Shown here piece after piece: positions 56,877-64,000 of a DNA stretch of 64,000 nt. The position numbers were made by a program, and so were the translations under genes. This stretch comes from Acinetobacter kookii (GTDB lineage Bacteria > Pseudomonadota > Gammaproteobacteria > Pseudomonadales > Moraxellaceae), in the NCBI RefSeq assembly GCF_900096895.1, contig NZ_FMYO01000003.1, forward strand, positions 224,149 to 288,148, in the 5' to 3' direction. Each line of letters opens with the position of its first letter. Position 1 is the first letter of the stretch. The notes under the pieces were generated by a model. The model was not told the DNA's origin. It worked only from the letters and a program-made list of their open reading frames with translations, and searched no databases.

Positions 56877-58383
56877 TTGTTTTGGGAGCTGGTTTAACTG
56901 AAGGCGTGTATGCGGGAGCGGGTGGATTTAAATCTTGTTTTAATACTGCCTCCAACGCGGGTTTGTCTAATTTGTCATTGACTACAATGATCGTGAGACG
57001 TTCAGGGTGCAAATTTTTTTGAAGGGCCTTCTGAACATCTTGTACAGTAATTTTTTCTAATAATTTTGGATAATTTCTCAGGTAATCAGCAGGTTGATTG
57101 TAAAATCCCATAGAACCTAACTGTGCATTGATATTGGCATTGCTACTATAGTTGTTTGGAAAAGCGCGCAACATGCCAGCCTTGGTTTCTTCCAGCTGTT
57201 TCTGGTTAATGGGCTGGCTGACAAAATTAACCAAGGCCAGATGAGCAACCTGTATGCTGTCGAGCAACTGGTCTTGTCGGGTGGAATAACTAAAACTGAA
57301 CGTTCCTGGTGCCTGGCTAAATGTAAATGAACTATAAGCGCCATAGGTAAAACCGCGCTTAACCCGTAGTTCTTTCATTAAAATAGAATTAAAACCACTT
57401 CCACCAAACATCTGGTTAGCCACTTCTAAAGCGAGCCGATCCGGATCAAAGCGTGTAGGACCCAATTGTCCCATCATGACATGCGCCTGACTGGAGTTAA
57501 ACTTGATGTGGCGAATATCGAAACCTGATTTATCGACGGGTTGAGCCAAGGGTAGGGCCTTTTTTCCCTGTTTTAGGTTGCCCGCGATACGTTCAGAAAG
57601 TTGCTGCGCCTGTTTGGGACTGAGTTGACCGGTAATGGCAATGTTCAGGTTTTGTGCCACCAAAAATTGGTCACTAAACTGCTGCAATTGTGCCGGTGTG
57701 ATTTTGCTAATACTGCGCTGAGTCCCGGTAATGGGTTCGGCATAGGCATGTTTTCCATATAAAGCACGGTAAAACAGGATATTCATCATGCGGCCAGGAC
57801 TTTCCTGGATCTGTTTCTGGCCGACTTGAGTATTATTTAATACCAGATCGATACTGAATTTTTTAAAGGTTGAATGGTTTAGCACTTCCAGCAGCATGCC
57901 TAAAGCAGGTTCAAGTTTATTGGGGTCAGACAATACCCGTAATTTAACGATAAACATGTCCCGATAAGCACCGGCACTAAATTGAGCGCCTACACGTTCA
58001 AAAGTACTGGCAATTTCATTAGCTGTATATTTTTCTGTTCCTTCATCAATCAGTTTTGCTGCCATATTGGCAATACCATATAGACCTGGCGCGATTTCTT
58101 CATCCCGTGCCGAACCTGCATTAAAGGTCAGTTGAATATCGACCATGGGTAAATCCTGTGATTCGACAAACAGCGTACGAACTTGATATCTGTTTTTCAG
58201 CTCATGTACATAGGGGGCGTTGAATTGAGTTTGTGCATGGGAGATTTGCAAGCTTTGTAACAGGGGAATAGATTTGAGCTGTGCCGGGTTGTCATCATGT
58301 AGGTTATTTAAGTCAATGTCCGCCAATGCGGCTTGGGTCCAGAGCATAGAACCAAAAATAAAAAAAGAATGCAGCTTGAACAT
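56803..58383 (-). CDS. M16B peptidase-like protein, inactive-type subunit
   Basis: 526 residues from ATG 58383 (a GTG start overlapping the upstream stop at 58395 is also possible). Signal peptide ends AALADIDL (about 1-22). It lacks the HxxEH motif: the homologous place reads LYGIANMAAKLIDEGT. The Arg/Tyr clamp of the C-terminal half is kept (KELRVKRGFTYGAYSSF). Such non-catalytic subunits pair with an active M16B partner, which is encoded directly upstream. It is predicted to act in the periplasm. Confidence 0.9.
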   Translation of the reverse strand: MFKLHSFFIFGSMLWTQAALADIDLNNLHDDNPAQLKSIPLLQSLQISHAQTQFNAPYVHELKNRYQVRTLFVESQDLPMVDIQLTFNAGSARDEEIAPGLYGIANMAAKLIDEGTEKYTANEIASTFERVGAQFSAGAYRDMFIVKLRVLSDPNKLEPALGMLLEVLNHSTFKKFSIDLVLNNTQVGQKQIQESPGRMMNILFYRALYGKHAYAEPITGTQRSISKITPAQLQQFSDQFLVAQNLNIAITGQLSPKQAQQLSERIAGNLKQGKKALPLAQPVDKSGFDIRHIKFNSSQAHVMMGQLGPTRFDPDRLALEVANQMFGGSGFNSILMKELRVKRGFTYGAYSSFTFSQAPGTFSFSYSTRQDQLLDSIQVAHLALVNFVSQPINQKQLEETKAGMLRAFPNNYSSNANINAQLGSMGFYNQPADYLRNYPKLLEKITVQDVQKALQKNLHPERLTIIVVNDKLDKPALEAVLKQDLNPPAPAYTPSVKPAPKTIIAPLVKEAIDEPVSSPDDAPASI

Positions 58384-58394
58384 AACAAATTCCA

Positions 58395-59789
58395 CTATGG
58401 GGCTTTATTTTCAGGAGAAAGATATAAGGTGCTCAGATTGTCACGACTAAAATAAGCATTCGCCACGCGTTGTATATCTTGTGGGGTGACCGTTTCAAAA
58501 TGTTTGGGCAGTCCGTCCATCAAGCGAAAACTTAAGCCGTTAATTTCCAGATTGCCGATCATCCGTGCCTGTCCGGCAATGTCATCCTGGCTATAGATTA
58601 AATTGGAGACATATTTAGCCGTCACCCGCTCGACTTCTTCGGGTTGAATCAATTCGGTTTTGAGAAGCTCGATTTCGGTCTGAATGGCCTGTTCAGCTTC
58701 CGATAAACTCTTCCCATCAACGGGCAGGGCAGAAATGCTCAATAAGCTGTCACCACGGCTATAAGGATCATAAGACACACTCACTGCAGTCAATATTTTT
58801 TTGTCCCGAACCAGGCGATCTTGCAGCCGTGAAGAAATTCCACTGTCCAGTATGTTCCTGATAATTGTTAAGGCATAAGCATCTTGCGGATTTTTGGCTG
58901 TGACCAGTGAGCGCACGTTCCATGCCATAAACAGGTTGGGTACTTTCACAGGAAAATTCAGTTCCATATGGCGATAGCCAATACGGTCAAATTCTAATAC
59001 GTCATTGCGTGGCGGGGTTTTTCTGGCAGGAATATCAGCAAAATACTTTTGCACTTGCAATACGGTCTGTTCAGCATCGACATCACCGACAATCACCAGA
59101 AGGGCATTATTGGGACTATACCAGTCGCGATACCATTTTTTGACATCTTCAAGCTGAAGGTTTTGCAGATTTTTCATGTGGCCGATCACCGGTTGGCGAT
59201 AATGGCTGGTTGGATAGGTGATCCATTTGAATCGTTCGAAAGCCAGGGATCTGGGATTGTCATCTGTGCGTAAGCGCCGTTCTTCCATCACCACCTTAAT
59301 TTCAGGATCAAAATCCTGCTGGCGTAACAGCAGGTTGCTCATCCGGTCTGCTTCAAGTTCTAAAGCCATGGGTAGATAGGTTTTAGGGTAGAGCTGGTAA
59401 TAATTGGTGTAATTGGTAAAAGTTGAGGCATTGATGCGTCCGCCATACATACGGCTTAAGCGGGTAAATTCATCATTGGGAACTTTTTGCGTACCTTTAA
59501 ACATCATATGTTCCAGTACATGCGAAATGCCTAATAAATTCCCCGATTCATCACTACTGCCCACCCGGTACCAGATTTGCGTCATGACCATGGGAGAACG
59601 GTGATCTTCCCGAATAATCACTTTTAGACCGTTTTTGAGCGTAGTTTCAAAGGTCGTACGTGCCAATTTGCTGCGAGTTTCTGCATGTACCCAGCCACTT
59701 TGAAGCATCAATAAAGCCAGCGTGAGCGTTAAAATATGATTTTTAAAAAAAGACGGTTTTAAAAAAAGTGGGTAGCTGCTTTTGAGCAC
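58395..59789 (-). CDS. M16B zinc peptidase, active subunit
   Basis: 464 residues from a GTG at 59789, with GGGGG 8 bp upstream. Signal peptide ends VHAE (about 1-37). The zinc motif HxxEH is GISHVLEHMMFKG (about 86-98). Partner of the inactive M16 protein next door, whose start overlaps its stop. The pair should form a periplasmic heterodimer of the PqqL type. ftsY is divergent. Confidence 0.93.
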   Translation of the reverse strand: MLKSSYPLFLKPSFFKNHILTLTLALLMLQSGWVHAETRSKLARTTFETTLKNGLKVIIREDHRSPMVMTQIWYRVGSSDESGNLLGISHVLEHMMFKGTQKVPNDEFTRLSRMYGGRINASTFTNYTNYYQLYPKTYLPMALELEADRMSNLLLRQQDFDPEIKVVMEERRLRTDDNPRSLAFERFKWITYPTSHYRQPVIGHMKNLQNLQLEDVKKWYRDWYSPNNALLVIVGDVDAEQTVLQVQKYFADIPARKTPPRNDVLEFDRIGYRHMELNFPVKVPNLFMAWNVRSLVTAKNPQDAYALTIIRNILDSGISSRLQDRLVRDKKILTAVSVSYDPYSRGDSLLSISALPVDGKSLSEAEQAIQTEIELLKTELIQPEEVERVTAKYVSNLIYSQDDIAGQARMIGNLEINGLSFRLMDGLPKHFETVTPQDIQRVANAYFSRDNLSTLYLSPENKAP

Positions 59790-59919
59790 AAGATTTACCC
59801 CCAGTCATAAATTATATTTATGATCATTTTTCAGAAACTGCTGCCTGAAAGCAAAGGTTAAGTTGTTGGTTTTTGGTGTGTTCAGTGTCTATTGGAAAAC
59901 GCAGGACAAAACTATGCTA

Positions 59920-59957
59920 GAATCCTTGTTTTTTAACGCTATGCTTTTCAAGGATTC
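59920..59957 (+). promoter_or_regulatory. Inverted repeat covering the ftsY ribosome-binding site
   Basis: GAATCCTTG (59920-59928) and CAAGGATTC (59949-59957) form a perfect 9-bp stem. The right arm contains AAGGA, the presumed ribosome-binding site of ftsY (ATG 59961). Confidence 0.6.
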
Positions 59958-59960
59958 GGC

Positions 59961-61076
59961 ATGCAACAGCAATCTAATGGGCAAAATAAATTTTTGATTG
60001 ATGCTGATATCGGGGATGACGATGTCACTTTACCGAATTTACCCGCGGTAAATATCCCTATTGTTGAAACTCAAAATGAACAAGTTGCTGTTTCTGCGCC
60101 TGTAGCCACAGAAACAGAGCAAACAGAAATAGAGCAAGACCATACGCCTAAAGGTGGCTTTTTTAGCCGCATGAAAGAAGGGTTAACCAAAACCCGTAAA
60201 AACCTTGCCGACGGTATGGTCAACATTCTCATTGGTGGTAAAGAAATCGATGATGAATTGCTTGAAGAGGTGGAAGAGCAATTACTGGTTGCAGATATTG
60301 GTGTCGATGCAACCAAAACCATTATTGCCAATTTAACTGAACGTACTGCACGTGGTGATCTGATTTATTCACATTCGCTGTACAAAGCGTTGCAAGAAGA
60401 ATTGGTCGCATTGCTGGCTCCGCGTGTTAAACCTTTACATATTGATCCCAATAAAAAACCATTTGTGATTTTGGTGGTTGGTGTCAATGGCGTGGGTAAA
60501 ACCACCACAATTGGCAAGTTGGCAAAACGTTTGCAAGGCGAAGGCAAAAAAGTCATGCTGGCTGCGGGCGATACTTTCCGTGCGGCAGCAACAGAACAAT
60601 TACAAATTTGGGGCGAACGCAACAATATTGCAGTGGTTGCCCAGGGGCATGGGGCAGATAGTGCATCCGTTATTTTTGATGCCTTCGAAAGTGCACGTGC
60701 CAAAGGCGTGGATGTCCTGATTGCAGATACAGCAGGCCGTTTGCATAACAAAGGTCACTTAATGCAAGAGTTGACCAAAGTAAAACGCGTGATGCAAAAA
60801 ATTGATGCCACAGCACCGCATGAAATTATGCTGGTGGTAGATGCGGGTACTGGTCAAAATGCAATTAATCAGGTTGAAATGTTTGATGAAGCCGTTGGCT
60901 TGACCGGACTCACCATTACCAAGCTGGATGGAACTGCTAAAGGGGGGGTGTTATTTAATATCGCCAGTCGTACCCATGTACCTATTCGCTTTATTGGTGT
61001 GGGCGAGAAAATTGATGATCTGCGTCCATTTTCGGCAAAATCATTTGTTGCAGCCTTATTTGAAACTGAAAAGTAA
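59961..61076 (+). CDS. ftsY: Signal recognition particle receptor FtsY
   Basis: 371 residues. Short acidic N-terminal A-region (about 1-65), then the NG domain. G1 is GVNGVGKTTTIGKLA (about 175-189), G3 is DTAGR (about 255-259), G4 is TKLDG (about 317-321). It docks SRP-ribosome complexes on the inner membrane. ftsE-ftsX are not beside it, unlike in E. coli. Ends with a clear terminator. Confidence 0.97.
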   Translation: MQQQSNGQNKFLIDADIGDDDVTLPNLPAVNIPIVETQNEQVAVSAPVATETEQTEIEQDHTPKGGFFSRMKEGLTKTRKNLADGMVNILIGGKEIDDELLEEVEEQLLVADIGVDATKTIIANLTERTARGDLIYSHSLYKALQEELVALLAPRVKPLHIDPNKKPFVILVVGVNGVGKTTTIGKLAKRLQGEGKKVMLAAGDTFRAAATEQLQIWGERNNIAVVAQGHGADSASVIFDAFESARAKGVDVLIADTAGRLHNKGHLMQELTKVKRVMQKIDATAPHEIMLVVDAGTGQNAINQVEMFDEAVGLTGLTITKLDGTAKGGVLFNIASRTHVPIRFIGVGEKIDDLRPFSAKSFVAALFETEK

Positions 61077-61093
61077 AATGCATGATATTTCAC

Positions 61094-61128
61094 ACAAACT
61101 CCGCTAAATGCGGAGTTTGTTGTTTTAG
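61094..61128 (+). terminator. Terminator of ftsY
   Basis: 11-bp stem ACAAACTCCGC/GCGGAGTTTGT (61094-61104 and 61110-61120) with TAAAT loop, followed by TGTTTT. Confidence 0.88.
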
Positions 61129-61250
61129 TGAGAATTGTTTGATTTAAAAACCAACATTCAAGAATCCCGTATCTAAAGAACCTCCTTATAAAACCGCTAG
61201 AATATGAAAAAATCTTAAAAGCTTTAGCATTCTTATTGGGGAGTACTGTT

Positions 61251-61937
61251 GTGGCATTATTAGAGAAAATTGGTCATGTCCTTACGGCAGATATTACGAA
61301 AGAACTAAAATTTAAAAAAAGAGCTGCTGAAGAGGTAAATGAATTAACATTTGTCGATCAATTGAAAAAACGTCGCAGCATTTATGTTCTCGGCAAAAAG
61401 GTTCCTTTTAGTCAAGCCTATTTGGCAGAATTGATTCAAGAAGCTGTGCGAAGCTGTCCCTCCGCATTAAATTCTCAGAGCTCAAGAATTGTGGTGTTAT
61501 TTGGGGATTCCCATCAGCAATTTTGGGAAATTGTCAAAGAGGTGCAACGTAAATTAGTTGCTGTACATGTATTTGCCGGTGCAGCAATGAAAATTGATCA
61601 ATGCGTGGCAGGGTATGGAACGGTACTGTTCTATGAAGATCAGAACATTATTCAAAAATTGCAAAAGAAAATTCCTTTTAATGCGGATGATTTTCCCGTT
61701 TGGTCAGAACAGACGTCGGGTATGGCGCAATATGCAGTGTGGACGGCCTTGGCGGATTCAGGTATTGGTGCCTGTTTGCAGCATTATAATCCGAGTATAG
61801 ATAAGGCAGTTTCGGAACATTTTCATATTGATGAATCCTGGTTGTTACGGGCACAACTGGTATTCGGTTCCATTGAACAAGAAGCAGACATCAAACAGGA
61901 ATCTCAGACCGCTGAACGGTTTAGAATTTTGAATTAA
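61251..61937 (+). CDS. FRM2/HBN1-like nitroreductase (copy 1)
   Basis: 228 residues from GTG 61251, with GGGGAG 7 bp upstream. The family core runs KKRRSIYVLGKKVPF (FMN-contacting Arg), then SCPSALNSQSSRIVVLFGD (about 79-97), GYGTVLFYED, and the late ACLQHYNP (about 180-187). An N-terminal extension of about 30 residues is absent from copy 2. These proteins reduce nitro compounds or quinones and are linked to lipid stress in yeast. It has its own terminator, so it is expressed separately from copy 2. Confidence 0.9.
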   Translation: MALLEKIGHVLTADITKELKFKKRAAEEVNELTFVDQLKKRRSIYVLGKKVPFSQAYLAELIQEAVRSCPSALNSQSSRIVVLFGDSHQQFWEIVKEVQRKLVAVHVFAGAAMKIDQCVAGYGTVLFYEDQNIIQKLQKKIPFNADDFPVWSEQTSGMAQYAVWTALADSGIGACLQHYNPSIDKAVSEHFHIDESWLLRAQLVFGSIEQEADIKQESQTAERFRILN

Positions 61938-61956
61938 TCAGATCATCGTATCAATG

Positions 61957-61985
61957 AAGCACCTTTGAGGGGTGCTTTTTTATTT
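61957..61985 (+). terminator. Terminator of nitroreductase copy 1
   Basis: 7-bp stem AAGCACC/GGTGCTT with T-run. Confidence 0.88.
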
Positions 61986-62125
61986 TATATCTATTGAAAA
62001 TCAGCTATCAAACTGTTCTATAAATAAAACACAATGTCACTTTTATAATCATGTAATGCTCCTAAAATGAAAGTAAGATCAATTTATTCCAATCATGCTT
62101 AATAAAATTTAAAAAAGGTGAAATC

Positions 62126-62719
62126 ATGTCATTTTTAGCCCATATGAAACAGCGCCGTACTATTTATGCAATTGGTCAAAACGTTCCAATCACAGCTGAT
62201 CAAATAGAAGAGGTCATTAAAGATGCGGTACGAAATAGTCCCTCTGCTTTCAATTCACAAACTTCACGTGTCGTGACTTTATATGGTGATTCACATGCGA
62301 AATTCTGGAATATTGTACGTGAAACATTACGTAAACTTGTGCCAGAAGAAGCATTTGAAAATACCAATGCAAAGATTAACGGTTTTGCAGCAGGTTATGG
62401 CACGGTATTGTTTTATGAAGATCAAGACGTGGTAAAATCGCTACAAGAACAATTTCCCTTATATGCTGAGCATTTTCCAGCATGGTCAGAGCATTCTACC
62501 GGCATTGCACAATTTGCAGTATGGTCATCATTGGCAGAGCAGCATATCGGTGCCTCATTGCAGCATTACAATCCTGTGATTGATGAGGAAGTGGCAGCCA
62601 CCTTCGATATTCCTAAAAACTGGAAATTACGTGCTGAACTGGTGTTTGGTTCAATTGAAGCCCCAGCGGGAGAAAAAACATTTCTTGATGATAATATTCG
62701 TTTCAAAAGATTTGACTAA
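62126..62719 (+). CDS. FRM2/HBN1-like nitroreductase (copy 2)
   Basis: 197 residues. Same core as copy 1: KQRRTIYAIGQNVPI, NSPSAFNSQTSRVVTLYGDSHAKFW, GYGTVLFYEDQD and ASLQHYNPVIDEE. About half of the residues match copy 1 by eye, so this is a tandem duplication that has diverged. AAAGGTG ahead of the ATG serves as ribosome-binding site. It ends at a hairpin terminator. Confidence 0.92.
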   Translation: MSFLAHMKQRRTIYAIGQNVPITADQIEEVIKDAVRNSPSAFNSQTSRVVTLYGDSHAKFWNIVRETLRKLVPEEAFENTNAKINGFAAGYGTVLFYEDQDVVKSLQEQFPLYAEHFPAWSEHSTGIAQFAVWSSLAEQHIGASLQHYNPVIDEEVAATFDIPKNWKLRAELVFGSIEAPAGEKTFLDDNIRFKRFD

Positions 62720-62744
62720 TGTATGTTTCATTTAAGTGAGGTTA

Positions 62745-62771
62745 AGAGAGTGCTGAAACGGCACTCTTTTT
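62745..62771 (+). terminator. Terminator of nitroreductase copy 2
   Basis: Stem AGAGTGC/GCACTCT (62747-62753 and 62761-62767) with T-run. Confidence 0.85.
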
Positions 62772-62930
62772 ATTGATAAAGCGAATGATAGATAAATCAA
62801 TTAAGCTGCAAAGCTTATCTCAACAAAGTCTTGAAAATACAGCTGTATTAAAAATAGCTTTGTCATAAAATTGTCATTTGTTAATTGCATAGTGCAATTT
62901 ATGTTTAATATTCAAAGAAGAGATGGTGGA

Positions 62931-63596
62931 ATGAGTCTAAAATTAACTTTTGCTGCAGCTGCATTGATGGTAAGTGGTGCTGCATTTTCAGCAGTCACTA
63001 TTTCAGCACCAGAAGAAATTAAAATTCTAGCGGTGAATGATCAGGAAGTTAATACGGGATTATTCCGTGCCAAGAACAATCAATACAAGGTGGATGCAGG
63101 TACTAGCAATATTAGTGTGCGTTACACTCAGTATTTTGAACATTTAAATGGTGAACACGATATTGTAAAATCATCGGTAGTAACTATACGCACGCCCATT
63201 TTACAAGAGGGTGGAGAATATCGACTGGAGTTGGTCAATGCACCGGCAAATTTTGAAGCTGCCAAAAAATATGCTGAACAACCTATAGTGGCATTGTTTG
63301 ATAAAAATAATGAGATGTTGGTGCAGCAGGTGGGTGCAAACACTGAGCCAAAACCATGGTTGGCACAAGGCATATTCTCAAAAACTACAGATTTGACTCA
63401 AAAGAAAACAGCTTTGCAAAATCAGCCAGCACCTGTATATACACCAGCAGCAGTGCAATCAAAAGTGGTGGCAGTTCCTTCTAGTGAGTCACCTTCAGGA
63501 GTAACTGCTGATCAGCAACTGATTCAATTATGGCAAAAAGCAAATAAGGCAGAACGTCAGAAGTTTATGTCATGGCTGGCAGAGCAGGCTAATTAA
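62931..63596 (+). CDS. DUF2057 (YccT-like) exported protein
   Basis: 221 residues from ATG 62931 (MSLKLTFAA); the upstream extension is AT-rich and unlikely. Signal peptide ends AFSA-VT (about 1-20). The mature part follows DUF2057: VTISAPEEIKILAVNDQEVN, then RYTQYFEHLNGEHDIVKSSVV, with a Pro/Ala/Val-rich linker (about 158-190) and a C-terminal helical tail. Function unknown. The hairpin at 63605-63633 lies just after it. Confidence 0.85.
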   Translation: MSLKLTFAAAALMVSGAAFSAVTISAPEEIKILAVNDQEVNTGLFRAKNNQYKVDAGTSNISVRYTQYFEHLNGEHDIVKSSVVTIRTPILQEGGEYRLELVNAPANFEAAKKYAEQPIVALFDKNNEMLVQQVGANTEPKPWLAQGIFSKTTDLTQKKTALQNQPAPVYTPAAVQSKVVAVPSSESPSGVTADQQLIQLWQKANKAERQKFMSWLAEQAN

Positions 63597-63604
63597 TAAA
63601 TTCA

Positions 63605-63636
63605 AATAAAACTAGCATAAAGCTGGTTTTATTGTC
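63605..63636 (+). terminator. Terminator of the DUF2057 gene
   Basis: 12-bp stem AATAAAACTAGC/GCTGGTTTTATT (63605-63616 and 63622-63633, one wobble) with ATAAA loop. Confidence 0.7.
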
Positions 63637-63775
63637 TTAAGGCAAAATAATCAAAATTAAAATGAGAAAAATGATCTAAAAAATGAATGTTGCAATGTGT
63701 AAAAAACACGCAAAACAGTCTTGAAACATGTTAAAAATAACTTCTTGGGTTAAAAAACAAACACTCGAATGCAAA

Positions 63776-63828
63776 ATTATAGAAAATTCTATAATGGGGG
63801 TTGCGTTGGTTTAAAAACTCTATAGAAT
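63776..63828 (+). promoter_or_regulatory. Probable rRNA-operon promoter region
   Basis: A perfect 9-bp inverted repeat ATTATAGAA/TTCTATAAT (63776-63795) ends in TATAAT (63790-63795), a consensus -10. A second possible promoter is TTGCGT (63801-63806) with TAGAAT (63823-63828) at 16 bp. Confidence 0.45.
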
Positions 63829-64000
63829 ACGCTTCATCCCGACGAGACACAAGAAACGAAGCGTTGTGTTGAGCGTTAAACTTAAAACTGACGAGGTTTT
63901 AAGTAAGATCATTAAGAGATTATGAAGAACAACTTGTGTGGATTTTTACTGGTTGATCGATCGAAATTATTTTCATTGATTGATGGTAGAAATTACTCGA
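63829..64000 (+). other. Probable 16S rRNA operon leader (runs off the window)
   Basis: No ORF. The sequence includes GTGTGGATTTTTACTGGTTG (63937-63956), a phrase that recurs in Acinetobacter rRNA leader and spacer sequences (from memory). It is followed by a GATCGATC-containing segment that could pair with sequence beyond the 16S gene for RNase III processing. The 16S gene itself would begin just past the right edge. Confidence 0.6.

Overview
The window is a contiguous piece of chromosome from a gammaproteobacterium, most probably Acinetobacter or a close Moraxellaceae relative. The reasons are moderate-to-low G+C (about 40% by eye), the gene content (KtrAB-type K+ uptake, OMPLA with an N-terminal extension, Neisseria-type porin, prpBC, metZ rather than metB), and an end-of-window sequence that looks like an Acinetobacter rRNA leader. 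Nearly all of it is core genome. No tRNA, CRISPR array, prophage or intact insertion sequence is visible.

Layout. 1-14.6 kb: the start of an unidentified gene, a phasin-like protein, hupB, ppiD, several DUF proteins, a compact minus-strand operon (adenosine kinase - Rieske protein - YqiJ-like membrane protein), a GNAT, a 979-residue M16C peptidase with pldA, and ktrB/ktrA. 14.8-25 kb: an orphan gene, ilvA, rpiA, a palindromic repeat, a YgjP-like metalloprotease, an AT-rich orphan, argC (behind a strong promoter and a 32-codon ORF), clpS-clpA and ynfA. 25-31 kb: argF, a TetR regulator, prpB-prpC (no acnD/prpF or prpD beside them), a CinA-like protein and a lipoprotein. 31-38 kb: a pyrG-kdsA-eno-ftsB-ispD run followed by rodA, linking nucleotide, LPS, glycolytic, division and isoprenoid functions. 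38-43 kb: a complete cytochrome bd operon with three very small members (cydP-cydA-cydB-cydX-ybgE), then a porin. 43-50 kb: a HIT protein, a YARHG protein, a beta-hydroxyacid dehydrogenase, a PhaC-like hydrolase, metZ, ybaB-recR, rnd and ycgL. 50-54 kb: a membrane protein, a MoxR ATPase plus VWA protein pair, and a divergent stand-alone TrpB. 54-64 kb: a small IS4-like MITE, a CBS protein, small proteins, an active/inactive M16B peptidase pair, ftsY, two tandem FRM2/HBN1-like nitroreductases, a DUF2057 protein, and the promoter/leader of what is probably an rRNA operon running off the right edge.

The most notable structural observation is at 54.2-54.5 kb. A bidirectional terminator between trpB and the CBS gene has been split by a 307-bp element with IS4-like terminal inverted repeats and a 12-bp target duplication. 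Each end of the element carries its own terminator hairpin reading inward. Other non-coding signals worth attention are a hairpin that would occlude the ftsY ribosome-binding site, a short ORF in the argC leader, a 77-bp palindromic repeat after rpiA, and a 15-bp perfect inverted repeat at 56.46 kb. No wholly new multi-gene system could be defended from sequence alone. The best candidates for unexplored biology are the membrane protein/MoxR/VWA cluster, the kinase-Rieske-OB-fold operon, the DUF2797 protein with a GIY-YIG-like stretch, and several orphan genes.
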